From: Phycisphaerae bacterium
GTDB taxonomy: Bacteria; Planctomycetota; Phycisphaerae; FEN-1346; JAACEH01
DNA length: 64,000 bases
Reading direction: 5' to 3'
Assembly: GCA_012729015.1 (NCBI GenBank)
Contig: JAAYDY010000001.1
Span: forward strand, 1 to 64,000
Shown here: positions 51,305 through 60,415 of the stretch, piece by piece
Layout of the letters: each line of letters begins with the position of its first letter
How positions within the stretch are numbered: the stretch's first letter is position 1
Translations under genes and position numbers: made by a program
Notes under the pieces: generated by a model
Told to the model about the DNA's origin: nothing
Seen by the model: only the letters and a program-made list of their open reading frames with translations
Databases searched by the model: none

Positions 51305-52008
51305 TACTCAACGAACTTCGGCAACAGGTCTGCCGGGCCAACATCGATCTGTCGAGGGCCGGTCTGGCGCCGCTGACCTGGGGCAATGCCAGCGGCAGGG
51401 ACCGCGCGCAGGAACTCGTGGCCATCAAGCCGAGCGGGGTGCCGTACGACGCCCTGACGCCTGAGACGATTGTTGTCGTCGACCTGGCCGGCCGCATCGT
51501 CGAAGGGCAGTTGAAACCGTCGTCGGATCTGCCGGCGCATCTGGAGTTGTACCGTTCGTGGCCGGACGTCGGAGGCGTGGTGCACACGCACTCGGCGCAC
51601 GCGACGATGTTCGCCCAGGCGTGCCGGCCGATCCCCTGCTTCGGCACGACGCATGCCGACCACTTCTGCGGCGAGGTGCCGGTGACGCGTCTGTTGACAG
51701 AGGACGAAGTCAGGAACGACTACGAGGCGGCAACAGGGCGGATCATCGCCGAGCGCCTCGCGGGACTGGATGCAGGAGCCATGCCTGCGGCCCTGGCGGC
51801 CTGCCACGGCCCGTTCGCCTGGGGCCGCACGGTCAGCGAGGCTGTACACAATGCGATAGCCCTGGAACAGGTGGCGATGATGGCGCTGGGCACACTGAGA
51901 CTGAACAGCGACACTCCGCCCCTGCCGCAGTACCTGCTGGACAAACACTATCAACGGAAGCACGGCAGCGGCGCGTATTATGGACAGGATACCCCCCGAC
52001 GCGCGTAG
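51301..52008 (+). CDS. araD: L-ribulose-5-phosphate 4-epimerase (AraD type)
   Basis: A 235-residue class II aldolase-fold epimerase. Metal and catalytic positions match the E. coli enzyme: D76 in KPSSDLPAHLE, H95 and H97 in VVHTHSAH, and a third His at about H169 in AACHGPFAW. HADHFCGEVPVTR is typical. It converts L-ribulose-5-P to D-xylulose-5-P. ATG 51301 overlaps the araB stop (ATGA), implying coupling. Confidence 0.9.
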   Translation: MILNELRQQVCRANIDLSRAGLAPLTWGNASGRDRAQELVAIKPSGVPYDALTPETIVVVDLAGRIVEGQLKPSSDLPAHLELYRSWPDVGGVVHTHSAHATMFAQACRPIPCFGTTHADHFCGEVPVTRLLTEDEVRNDYEAATGRIIAERLAGLDAGAMPAALAACHGPFAWGRTVSEAVHNAIALEQVAMMALGTLRLNSDTPPLPQYLLDKHYQRKHGSGAYYGQDTPRRA

Positions 52009-52065
52009 CACGGTTCGGGAGGGGAACACACAACGGATGCACGTTGATTCACAAGGGAGCGAGTG

Positions 52066-53562
52066 ATGGCGAAACTGGTGAATACTCCACAGGTGAAGCT
52101 GGGCTTAGTGGGCGTATCGCGAGACTGTTTTCCGATTGAGCTGACGCGGCGGCGGACGTCGGCGCTGGCGGCGGCGATGAAGAAGGCGGGGCTTCGCGGC
52201 GCGCACACGTGCTCGGTCATCATCGAGTCGGAGGCCGGCGCCCTGGCGGCGCTTGACGAACTGGCCGAAAGGGGCTGCAATGCCGCCGTGATCTACCTGG
52301 GCAACTTCGGCCCCGAGGGGCCGACGGCCATGTTTGCCCAGCGGTTTGCGGGCCCGGTGATGGTCTGCGCCGCAGCCGAGGAGAATAAAGCGGTCCTGGC
52401 CTCTGAGCGAGGCGACGCCCTGTGCGGCATGCTCAATTGCTCGTACAGCCTCGGCCTGCGGAACGTGCCGGCCTACATTCCCCAGATGCCGGTCGGCCTG
52501 CCGGACGAGTTGGCGGCACAGATCGCCGGCTTCGAGGCCATCGCGCGAGTGGTCATCGGCGTGCAGAACCTGAAGATTCTGTCGTTCGGTCCGCGGCCGC
52601 AGGACTTCCTGGCCTGCAACGCGCCGATTCAGCCGCTGGCGGACCTGGGCGTCGAGGTGATGGAGAACAGCGAACTGGACCTGTACCAGCTCTACCAGAA
52701 GGCTGGCCAGCACAAGCAGCGCATCGCCCGGGTGGCGGGCGACATGAAAAAGGAACTCGGCAGCGGCTGCGCGTACCCGGACCTGTTGCCGAAGATGGCA
52801 CAACTGGAAGTCGCCTTGTTGGACTTCATGGAGGCGAACCTCGGGGCGAGCCGTTTCGCGGTGTTCGCCGACAAGTGCTGGCCGGCGTTCGAGTCGGCAT
52901 TCGGGTTCGTGCCGTGCTACGTCAACAGCCGCCTGGCCGGGCGCGGGATTCCGGTGGCGTGCGAGGTGGACCTGTACGGGGCGCTGAGCGAGTACATGGC
53001 GCAACTGGCGACGCTGCTCCCGGCGACGCTGCTGGACATCAACAACAGCGTGCCGGCCGATGTGCTGCCGAAGCGGGCGGATCTGAAGGGCGCCGCGGCG
53101 GCAGACCTGTTCATGGGCTTCCATTGCGGCAACACGTGCAGCGAGTGCATGAAGACGTGCGAGCTGAAGTACCAGCTCATCATGAACCGCCTGATGGAGG
53201 ATGGCCGCGAGGCGGACATCACGCGCGGCACGCTGGAAGGGCAACTGCGACCGGGCCCGATGACGCTGTTCCGCCTGCAATCGACCGCGGACTGCTGGCT
53301 CCGCAGCTACGTGGCGGAGGGCGAGATGCTGGACATCGACCCCTGCTCGTTCGGCGGCATCGGCATCATCGCGGTCCCGCATTTCGCGCGGTTCTACCGC
53401 CACGTGCTGATCGGGCAACGGTTCCCGCACCATGCGGCCGTGGGCTTCGCCCGGGCCGGCCGCGTGCTGTTCGAGGCGGTGCGGCTGCTGGGCGTGACCG
53501 ACGTTGCCGCGCCCCTGCCGGCGGGCACCCTCTACGAGGGCGAGAATCCATTCGAGGCGTAG
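52066..53562 (+). CDS. L-fucose/L-arabinose isomerase-like protein
   Basis: A 498-residue sugar isomerase of the FucI/AraA superfamily. Its C-terminal domain holds the expected metal-ligand pattern: Glu in ACEVDLYGALSEYMA, Asp in LLDINNSVP and His in HVLIGQRFPHHAAVGF. It is longer in the middle than classical AraA and resembles the many planctomycetal L-fucose-isomerase-like proteins. Its position after araB-araD suggests that it supplies L-ribulose from L-arabinose (or an equivalent ketose). ATG 52066 follows AAGGGAG. Its last 14 codons reappear at 55573-55612. Confidence 0.75.
   Translation: MAKLVNTPQVKLGLVGVSRDCFPIELTRRRTSALAAAMKKAGLRGAHTCSVIIESEAGALAALDELAERGCNAAVIYLGNFGPEGPTAMFAQRFAGPVMVCAAAEENKAVLASERGDALCGMLNCSYSLGLRNVPAYIPQMPVGLPDELAAQIAGFEAIARVVIGVQNLKILSFGPRPQDFLACNAPIQPLADLGVEVMENSELDLYQLYQKAGQHKQRIARVAGDMKKELGSGCAYPDLLPKMAQLEVALLDFMEANLGASRFAVFADKCWPAFESAFGFVPCYVNSRLAGRGIPVACEVDLYGALSEYMAQLATLLPATLLDINNSVPADVLPKRADLKGAAAADLFMGFHCGNTCSECMKTCELKYQLIMNRLMEDGREADITRGTLEGQLRPGPMTLFRLQSTADCWLRSYVAEGEMLDIDPCSFGGIGIIAVPHFARFYRHVLIGQRFPHHAAVGFARAGRVLFEAVRLLGVTDVAAPLPAGTLYEGENPFEA
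53523..53562. repeat. Copy 1 of a 40-bp end-of-gene repeat
   Basis: GGGCACCCTCTACGAGGGCG to the stop TAG, coding G-T-L-Y-E-G-E-N-P-F-E-A-stop at the end of the isomerase. 36 of 40 bases recur at 55573-55612 after the next gene. Confidence 0.75.
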
Positions 53563-53663
53563 CGGCCGGTTGACGATGTGAGAGCCTTCGTCAGCGGACG
53601 GGTGGCGGCGGCACAGCCCGGCTTGTCGCCGGCCTGCTGCCCCTGACAGCGGAAGGATCCTTC

Positions 53664-55538
53664 ATGGTGCGACAACGGGCGTGTCTGCGACTGTGGGCAG
53701 CGGTGGGGCTTCTGGCAGCCGTGACGGCGGGCTGCGCGGTGTGTCACCCGTCGATCACAATGCCCGCGGAACGCGACGAGGTCGTCGTGCCGCTGCATCG
53801 CGCCGGCGGCATGTACCTGGTCGAAACGACCATTAACGGGCGTCCGGCAGGGCATTTCCTGCTGGACACCGGCGGCCAGTGCACGGGCGTCCGTCCGAAG
53901 ACGGCGTCAGAGCTCGGCCTGCTCTGGTTCTGGCGCTGGACGTTCAGCGGCGTCGGCGGAAAGTCCAGCGAGAACGTTCGCCACGTGGGGTCGCTGGGTG
54001 TCGGCGACGTGACGGTCGGTCCGCATCTGGTTGGCGAAATCAGTTTCGGCGATGTCCTTGGTGGCATCGACGGCGGCATCCTCGGCCAGCCGTTGCTGTG
54101 GGATCTTCCGTTCACGATCGATTTTCGCCGGGAAACTCTCACGTTTCATCGTCGGGAGGGCTTCCGTCCGCCCGATGGGGTCGCAGCCGCCGAACTGATC
54201 TTCGAGAGCGGCCGGCCGCATGTGCGTGCCACGATCAATGGGCGTCACACGGGCTGGTTCCTGATGGACACGGGGGCCAGCGTCCACGGGGACTTGGAGC
54301 CGCAGTTTGTTGCCCGGTTTCCCGAGTATCGTCCGGGCCCCGAGGCCCAGCGCGGTCAGGCGGCAGGCATTGCCGGCAGGGCGTGGTTCCGCCGTGGACG
54401 ATGGTCGCGGCTGGACCTGCTGGACCATCGGTTCGAGGGTGTGCCGTTTGATGTCGCTGAGCCCGAGGGCGCCGAGAGGGCCGCACCCGGCGACCCCAAG
54501 GAACGGATCGGACCGAACGAGATCATCGGCATGGTGGGACTCGGCCTGCTGGATGAGTTCCGCCTGACGTTCGACTATCGCGGGAGGCGACTCTGGGCGG
54601 AGTACCAGGGCCCGGAGTCGGTGGCCGAGCGGCGAGCCCGCGGCGCGGACCTGAACGCCGCCGACCTTCATGGAAAGACGCTGCTCCACCGAGCCATCGA
54701 CGGCGGCGACTGGACCACGGCGACAGACCTGATTGCCGCGGGCGTGGACGTCAGCACCGCAACACGGGAAGGCATGACACCTCTCATGGCGGCGGCACAT
54801 TCCGGATCGCCCGACCTGGTGGGCAAGCTGCTTGCCGCCGGCGCGGCGGCGAACGTGGTGAACAAGGATGAGGCAACGGCCCTGATGTTCTCCGCGCAGG
54901 CGGGCGACGCAAGGTCCGTGACGGCCTTGCTCCTGCACGGTGCCGACGCCAGGGCCGCAACGAAAACCGGCATCACGGCGCTGATGGCCGCCGCTGTGGG
55001 CGGCAACGTTCGGGCGATCAAGGCCGTGGCCGAGTTCGGGGCCGACGTTCGGGCTGCGACGAACGAGGGATGGACGGCTCTGACAGCGGCCGCCGGACGC
55101 GGCAAGGACGAGGCGGTCGGGACACTGATCGGTCTGGGAGCCGAAGTGGACGCCACGGAGGAGCACGGCGCCACGGCCCTGTGGGTGGCGTGCCAGGAGG
55201 GTCACGCGGCGGTCGTGAGTCGGCTGATTGCAGCCGGAGCCGACCTGAACAAGGCCGCCGAGGCCGGGATCACGCCGCTGGCGCAGGCGTGTCATCAGGA
55301 GCATGCGGACGTGGCCGCCGTGCTGATCGAGGCCGGGGCCGATCTCGATGCCGCTGACGAGGACGGGGACACGGCGCTGATGGCCGCAGCGGCGCACGGG
55401 CTGGCCGACACGGTGCGGCTGATGGTGGTTCGCGGCGCGAATCCCGGCATCAGGAACAAGAAGGGTCGCACGGCCGCCGATCACGCCGGCCAGCACGGTC
55501 ACGACGAATTGGTCGCACTGCTATCGGGCAGGAATTGA
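53664..55538 (+). CDS. Lipoprotein: tandem retropepsin-like aspartic protease plus ankyrin repeats
   Basis: A 624-residue predicted lipoprotein (AAVTAGC24 lipobox). Two retropepsin-like domains carry D-T-G motifs in FLLDTGGQ (D68) and FLMDTGAS (D202), as in a bilobed pepsin-type or gag-protease-like enzyme. Nine ankyrin repeats follow from about residue 325 to the end (G-K-T-L-L-H-R-A, G-M-T-P-L-M-A-A-A, G-I-T-A-L-M-A-A-A, G-W-T-A-L-T-A-A-A, G-A-T-A-L-W-V-A-C, G-I-T-P-L-A-Q-A-C and others). ATG 53664 follows GGAAGGATCC. Envelope location is predicted; its partner or substrate is unknown. The gene is bracketed by the isomerase-end repeat. Confidence 0.75.
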   Translation: MVRQRACLRLWAAVGLLAAVTAGCAVCHPSITMPAERDEVVVPLHRAGGMYLVETTINGRPAGHFLLDTGGQCTGVRPKTASELGLLWFWRWTFSGVGGKSSENVRHVGSLGVGDVTVGPHLVGEISFGDVLGGIDGGILGQPLLWDLPFTIDFRRETLTFHRREGFRPPDGVAAAELIFESGRPHVRATINGRHTGWFLMDTGASVHGDLEPQFVARFPEYRPGPEAQRGQAAGIAGRAWFRRGRWSRLDLLDHRFEGVPFDVAEPEGAERAAPGDPKERIGPNEIIGMVGLGLLDEFRLTFDYRGRRLWAEYQGPESVAERRARGADLNAADLHGKTLLHRAIDGGDWTTATDLIAAGVDVSTATREGMTPLMAAAHSGSPDLVGKLLAAGAAANVVNKDEATALMFSAQAGDARSVTALLLHGADARAATKTGITALMAAAVGGNVRAIKAVAEFGADVRAATNEGWTALTAAAGRGKDEAVGTLIGLGAEVDATEEHGATALWVACQEGHAAVVSRLIAAGADLNKAAEAGITPLAQACHQEHADVAAVLIEAGADLDAADEDGDTALMAAAAHGLADTVRLMVVRGANPGIRNKKGRTAADHAGQHGHDELVALLSGRN

Positions 55539-55572
55539 TGAGCCGGCGCGGACATCGTGGTCCCCTGCACCC

Positions 55573-55612
55573 GGGCACGCTCTACGAGGGCGAGAATCCG
55601 TTCGAATCGTAG
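55573..55612 (+). pseudogene. 3' remnant of a second isomerase gene (copy 2 of the repeat)
   Basis: Codes G-T-L-Y-E-G-E-N-P-F-E-S-stop in frame with a stop, matching the isomerase end with four differences, mostly at third positions; weaker similarity (G-P-L-x-P) extends a few codons upstream. It lies between the aspartic-protease gene and the BNR protein. Confidence 0.65.
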
Positions 55613-55682
55613 AGCACGCCGGACGTGTTATACTCTCTGTGCGGCTCGTGCGCTGGGCCTGGGGGTGGGACGGAGTCGGAAG

Positions 55683-58358
55683 ATGAGACACATTGTGCGT
55701 CGGACGGCGGCTGTCGTGGCGATGGTCGCCTGCGTCGGCCTGACGGCGGCTCCGGCCGCGGCCCAGAGCGGGTGGCGCGTCATGCCCATCCGGAGCCAGG
55801 CCGAATGGGACGCCGGCATGGTCGGCGGCGAAGGCGAACAGCATCCCACCGGCATCGCACGTTGCGTGAGCCTGCCCGACCGCCTCTACCTGGCGCACGA
55901 CTGCGGGCAGACCTGGCGCAGCGACGACAACGGCCTGACCTGGACCAAGCTCCTGTGCAAAGGCATGTGGGTGGCCAACAGCCAGGGCATCGAGGCCGAC
56001 CCGGTCGATGCCGACACGGTCGTCGCTGTGGTGGACGCTTCCAGCAACTACCTGGCCGAAGGCTATGAGGGGGTCTACCGCTCGACGGACGGCGGCGAGA
56101 ACTGGTCGCTGGTCCTGAAGACCCAGGGCATCGTGCAGCGCTTTTACCAGCACTGCATCGTCTGGGATCCGGCGAGCATCGGCCCCGAGCGGGCGTCGCG
56201 GTGGTACGTGGCCATCCCGACCAACGGCCTCTACCGCAGCGAGGACGGCGGCGTCACGTGGACACTGGCCGCCGGCCTGGCTTCCGTGGCAAACGTCTAC
56301 GGCATCTGGGCGCACAATTCGGACGGGCAGACGCTCTACATGGCCTCCAGCCGCGGGCTTGAGAAGAGCTCCGACCGCGGCGCCTCGTGGACGGCGCTCG
56401 GCAACCTGCCGTCCGGCACGGTCACCTCCGTCGCCCTCCACCCTCAGAACGCACAGACCCTCTACGCGGTGGTGCGCGGCGCGGGGCTTTACCGCTCGAC
56501 CAACGGCGGCGCGACGTTCTCCCTGGTGCGGAGCTTCGATGCGGTGCGCGTCTTCCTGAGTTCGAATGATCCGAACAGAATCTTCCTGATCGGCCTGAAC
56601 GCCAACAGCCTCGTGAGCTCGAACGGGGGCGCCTCGTGGACGACGGTGTCCGTGACTCCGGCCCCGGGGCTGGGTCGGGAGTGGAAAAACAAGCTCCTGA
56701 GCGAGTTCTGTGCCGTGTCGCCCGATCCGCGCGACGCGAGCGTGGCCGTGGCCTACGGCAGCGCGTGCCTGTGGCGGACCTCGGACGGCGGCCTGCACTG
56801 GACGGACAGCTCAACGCTCTACACGGGCCACGCCTGGGGCTGGTGGGCCGACGGCGTGGGCTTCGACGTGGCCGACCCGAACCGTTTCGTCCTGTTCTGC
56901 TGCGATATCAGCATGGACGCGACGACGACCGGCGGCGACTGGTTCACGCGGCACCGGGTGCCGTGGGAATGGTACCAGCAGGGGCTCATCAGTTGGCCGG
57001 GCATGTACGCCGGCGACATTCAGCCGATCGCAGGGTCGCAGGTGATCGTCGGCTCGGTGGGCATGTACTTCGACACGAAGCTGGTGCGTTCGGCCAATGG
57101 CGGCGCCACGTGGACCATCGTCGATAACGACAGCGAGAACCACCTGTTCGTGGCGTTTCACCCACAGGATCCGAACCTGGTGTTCTCGGGCTACAAGCGG
57201 TCCACGGACGCGGGCGTGACGTGGGAGAGCATTCCGTACCTCGAGAGCCGCACGGCGTCGATCTTTGGCATGAGCCGCTCGAACCCGGACACGATCTACG
57301 CCCTGACTCGGCCGCGCGACGACATTCTGCGCAGCGACGACCGCGGCGTCACGTGGCGCGTGTACGCGACGACCTCGTGGGCGTTCAACCGGTTGGACTC
57401 CAAGCCGACGTTCGCCGTCGATCCGGCGAATCCGGACCGCGTGTACACGGTGGATCGGTACGGCGATCTGGCGGTGTTCGACGGGACGACGTGGCGCAGC
57501 CTGGGCGTGCTGGCCCTGGCCGGCGGCGATTTCGTGCACAATTTCGTGCGCATGGTGGCCGTCGATCCGCGGCACCCGGAGATTCTTTACGCCGAGATGC
57601 AGGCGGCGGGGTTGCCGATGCTGTTCCGGAGCCTCGACGGCGGCGACACGTGGGAGGACATCACGTTGAACATGCCTCGGACGGGCGACGGGGGCATCGT
57701 CGTCCATCCGCTGACCGGCGATCTGATGCACGGCAGTTGCTTCGGCACGTGGGTCTATCCGCCGCCGTACGCCAGCCCGAACGCGCTGTACTGGCGCCTG
57801 GGCGCGGGATTCGCCGTGACGAGCTGGCAGGTGGCGGCCGACCACGGTCCGGCGGGACTCCTGGCGACGGAGGTCGGCGACGGCTGGACCGAGCCCCGGG
57901 CCGCCGGACTGAGGACGCTGCGCATCGCTTTCACGCGCGCAGCCGATCCGGCGACAATTGCCCCGGGCATCGTCACCGTCACGGGCGCCGCGGGCGGCGA
58001 CCAGACGTCGATGATCGAGAGCCTGTCGCTGGACGAGTCGCAGCAGGTGCTGACGGTGGCGCTGTCGGACGCCCTGCCCGACGGGGACACCTACACCGTC
58101 GCCGTGACGCCGCAACTGAAGGACACGTTCGGCGTGTCGATCGAGGGCGACGGCGACGTGACGCTGAAGGTTCTGGCCGGCGACGTGGACGGCAGCGGTT
58201 CGGTGACGGCGGCGGACATGCTGGCCGTGCGGGCCGCGGCGACCGGCGCGGTCGAGGCCGCCACAGCAAGACTGGACGTGGACGGCTCGGGCGCCGTAAC
58301 GACGGCGGACATGGCGGCCATACGGCCCTTCCTGGGCCACGCGATGCCTGGCGAATGA
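55683..58358 (+). CDS. Secreted BNR/Asp-box propeller protein with dockerin-like C-terminus
   Basis: An 891-residue exported protein with a signal peptide (VVAMVACVGLTAAPAAAQ). It carries at least seven Asp-box motifs (SDDNGLTWTK, STDGGENWSL, SEDGGVTWTL, SSDRGASWTA, STNGGATFSL, TSDGGLHWTD, SDDRGVTWRV and others), giving two stacked propellers as in GH74 xyloglucanases and VPS10-like proteins. A beta-sandwich (ITLNMPRTGDGG to LKVLAGD) precedes a two-loop dockerin type I domain (GDVDGSGSVTAADMLAVRA and LDVDGSGAVTTADMAAIRP). Catalytic residues were not identified. ATG 55683 has CGGAG upstream. Confidence 0.78.
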   Translation: MRHIVRRTAAVVAMVACVGLTAAPAAAQSGWRVMPIRSQAEWDAGMVGGEGEQHPTGIARCVSLPDRLYLAHDCGQTWRSDDNGLTWTKLLCKGMWVANSQGIEADPVDADTVVAVVDASSNYLAEGYEGVYRSTDGGENWSLVLKTQGIVQRFYQHCIVWDPASIGPERASRWYVAIPTNGLYRSEDGGVTWTLAAGLASVANVYGIWAHNSDGQTLYMASSRGLEKSSDRGASWTALGNLPSGTVTSVALHPQNAQTLYAVVRGAGLYRSTNGGATFSLVRSFDAVRVFLSSNDPNRIFLIGLNANSLVSSNGGASWTTVSVTPAPGLGREWKNKLLSEFCAVSPDPRDASVAVAYGSACLWRTSDGGLHWTDSSTLYTGHAWGWWADGVGFDVADPNRFVLFCCDISMDATTTGGDWFTRHRVPWEWYQQGLISWPGMYAGDIQPIAGSQVIVGSVGMYFDTKLVRSANGGATWTIVDNDSENHLFVAFHPQDPNLVFSGYKRSTDAGVTWESIPYLESRTASIFGMSRSNPDTIYALTRPRDDILRSDDRGVTWRVYATTSWAFNRLDSKPTFAVDPANPDRVYTVDRYGDLAVFDGTTWRSLGVLALAGGDFVHNFVRMVAVDPRHPEILYAEMQAAGLPMLFRSLDGGDTWEDITLNMPRTGDGGIVVHPLTGDLMHGSCFGTWVYPPPYASPNALYWRLGAGFAVTSWQVAADHGPAGLLATEVGDGWTEPRAAGLRTLRIAFTRAADPATIAPGIVTVTGAAGGDQTSMIESLSLDESQQVLTVALSDALPDGDTYTVAVTPQLKDTFGVSIEGDGDVTLKVLAGDVDGSGSVTAADMLAVRAAATGAVEAATARLDVDGSGAVTTADMAAIRPFLGHAMPGE

Positions 58359-58390
58359 AGCCCCCCACCCCGCGGCGAGGGCTCGGGATT

Positions 58391-58409
58391 CACGGGCAGG
58401 ATGCCCGTG
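58391..58409. repeat. P1 palindrome
   Basis: CACGGGCAGGATGCCCGTG between the 3' ends of the BNR gene and the aldo/keto reductase gene; probably serves as transcription stop for both. Confidence 0.65.
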
Positions 58410-58456
58410 CCACGGGACAACGGCCGCGCTGAGAGGCACCACGGTCGGCTGCCTTG

Positions 58457-59305
58457 CTACGGAGCCGACGGCGTCGGGAACTTGACGAACCACGCTTCCT
58501 GGGCTCGGGCCTCGTAGATGACTCGCGCGTCGGCCAGCAGGGAGGCCTCTTCCTCGGACGACAGCGGGCGGCACGCCCTGGCCACGGCCACGTTGGCCTC
58601 GACCTGGGCGATGTTGTCCATGCCGACCACGGCCGTAGCCACGTCGGGCAGGCCCATGACGTATCGCAGGGCTCGCTCGGCATGGTCCTTCAGGAAGGCG
58701 TAGGCCATGACCTTCATGCCGACCACGCCGACGCCGTGCTGCCGGGCGGCCGACAGGACGGCGGGGGCGAACGGTCGCACGGCGCCATGCACCGCGCCGA
58801 GGGCGCACAGAACCGTGTCGAAGGGATACTCGGCCATGGCCCTGGCCAGGATGTCCGGGTCGCGGTGCCCGGTGATGCCGACGAAGCGAACCGTGCCGTC
58901 GGCGCGGAATTGCTCGATGGCTTTCAGTGCCCCGTCCGGCTCCAGGACGGCCCTCAGGTCGTCTTCGTCCTTGAAATCGTGCAGTTGCACGCAATCGAGG
59001 CGGTCGGTGCGCAATCGCTTGAGGCTCTCTTCGATGTCCGCCGCCATGCCGGCACGGGTGCGGCTGGTCGTCTTGGTGGCCAGGAAGACTTCGTCGCGCC
59101 GCTCGGGCATCACCTGGCCGATCTTCTGCTCGCTGTCCTTGTAGCTGTGGGCCGTGTCGATGTAGCCAATGCCCAGGTCGATGGCCCGATGCACCACGGC
59201 GGCAGCCTCGGCGTCGGGCAGCAGGTTGTAGGTCACGCCGCCCAGCCCCAGCACCGTGACGTTGACGCCCGTGCGTCCGAGCGGGCGCGTCGGCAATCGG
59301 CTCAT
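58457..59305 (-). CDS. Aldo/keto reductase
   Basis: A 282-residue AKR. RPLGRTGVNVTVLGLGG at the start, D-T-A-H-S-Y with the catalytic Asp/Tyr, V-Q-L-H-D-F for the His region, R-F-V-G-I-T-G-H and GVGVVGMKVMAY follow the AKR barrel order. The catalytic Lys is in TKTTSRT. ATG 59305 follows GGGAGTT. It ends a minus-strand run behind SMP-30, zinc dehydrogenase and sulfatase genes, suggesting sugar metabolism; the exact substrate is unknown. Confidence 0.82.
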   Translation of the reverse strand: MSRLPTRPLGRTGVNVTVLGLGGVTYNLLPDAEAAAVVHRAIDLGIGYIDTAHSYKDSEQKIGQVMPERRDEVFLATKTTSRTRAGMAADIEESLKRLRTDRLDCVQLHDFKDEDDLRAVLEPDGALKAIEQFRADGTVRFVGITGHRDPDILARAMAEYPFDTVLCALGAVHGAVRPFAPAVLSAARQHGVGVVGMKVMAYAFLKDHAERALRYVMGLPDVATAVVGMDNIAQVEANVAVARACRPLSSEEEASLLADARVIYEARAQEAWFVKFPTPSAP

Positions 59306-59418
59306 GGCATGAACTCCCAGCGAAAAGGCGCGATGCCCCCCCGGGCAATCTAACACAGCCGCCGTCGCCGGGGGGCGGGGAAATGGGACATGGGCCCCTC
59401 TGCCCCAATCCTCCGTCG

Positions 59419-60294
59419 CTACGACAACCCCGCGCCGCGCGTGGCCAGGCGGATGGACCAGACACTGCTGGTGGCGGTGATGAAGAGCGTGTCGCCGTCG
59501 GGGCCGCCGAAGGCGCAGTTGGCGGCCGTCTGCGGCGTGTGGATCCGGCCGAGCATCCGGCCGTCGGGGGCAAACACGTGGACGCCGTCGCCGGCCGTCA
59601 CAAACAGCCGCCCCGCCGCGTCCATCCGCATGCCGTCGGGCACGCCCGGGGCGATCACGGCGAACACCTCGCCGCCGCAGAGCGTGTGGTCGGCGCTGAC
59701 CGTGAAGCGGCGGACATGGTGGATCGTCGTGTCGCTGTCGGCAATGTAGAGCAGCCGCTCGTCGGGCGAGAAGCACAGGCCGTTGGGCCGCGAGAAGTCC
59801 GACGCGACTGCCACGGGCTCCGTCGCGGCCGGGTCGAGGCGGAAAACGTAGTTGGCCGGCTGCTCGCGCTGATCGGGCTTGATGCCGTAGGGCGGATCGG
59901 TGAACCAGATCGTCCCGTCCCGCTTGACGACGATGTCGTTCGGCGAATTGAGCTTGCGGCCCTGGAATGCCGCCGCGACCGTGGTCACCTGCCCCTGGGG
60001 GGACGTCCGCGTGACGGTGCGGCTGCCGTGCTCGCACGTCAGGAGGTTGCCCTCCAGGTCGGTCGTGTGGCCGTTGGCGTGACGGCTCGGGCGGCGCCAG
60101 GGGCTCACCCCCTCGGCGGGCGTCCAGCGGTAGATCGTGTCGCCGGGAATGTCGCTGAAGACAAGGCACCCCATGGCCGCCCACCACGCCGGGCCCTCGG
60201 TGAAGCGGAATCCGTCGGCCAGGCATTCCAGGCGGCTGTCGTCGCGCAGCACCTGGTAGAAAGCGTCCTCGACGATCTCGATACTGTCATCCAT
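59419..60294 (-). CDS. SMP-30/gluconolactonase-family lactonase
   Basis: A 291-residue beta-propeller of the SMP-30/gluconolactonase/LRE-like family. Signature pieces are FTEGPAWWAAMGCLVFSDIP, KLNSPNDIVVKRDGTIWFTD and PNGLCFSPDERLLYIADSD, with metal ligands E, N and D in these motifs. It hydrolyses sugar lactones. ATG 60294 follows AAAGGACG. It lies between a sugar-type dehydrogenase and an aldo/keto reductase, consistent with oxidative sugar catabolism (sugar to lactone to acid). Confidence 0.85.
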   Translation of the reverse strand: MDDSIEIVEDAFYQVLRDDSRLECLADGFRFTEGPAWWAAMGCLVFSDIPGDTIYRWTPAEGVSPWRRPSRHANGHTTDLEGNLLTCEHGSRTVTRTSPQGQVTTVAAAFQGRKLNSPNDIVVKRDGTIWFTDPPYGIKPDQREQPANYVFRLDPAATEPVAVASDFSRPNGLCFSPDERLLYIADSDTTIHHVRRFTVSADHTLCGGEVFAVIAPGVPDGMRMDAAGRLFVTAGDGVHVFAPDGRMLGRIHTPQTAANCAFGGPDGDTLFITATSSVWSIRLATRGAGLS

Positions 60295-60415
60295 GGAACA
60301 CGTCCTTTCACCAAGCGGCCTGGAACAACGAATGCATCGTGTGCGCATCGCCGCCGGCTGTCTCTCGCACCGTCTCTGGACTGGGCGCCGATGCGGGCGC
60401 GGCCCGCGCCAGCGG

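Noticed and set aside
55601..55612. TTCGAATC as a tRNA T-loop
   Set aside because: No cloverleaf around it; it is part of the isomerase-end repeat.
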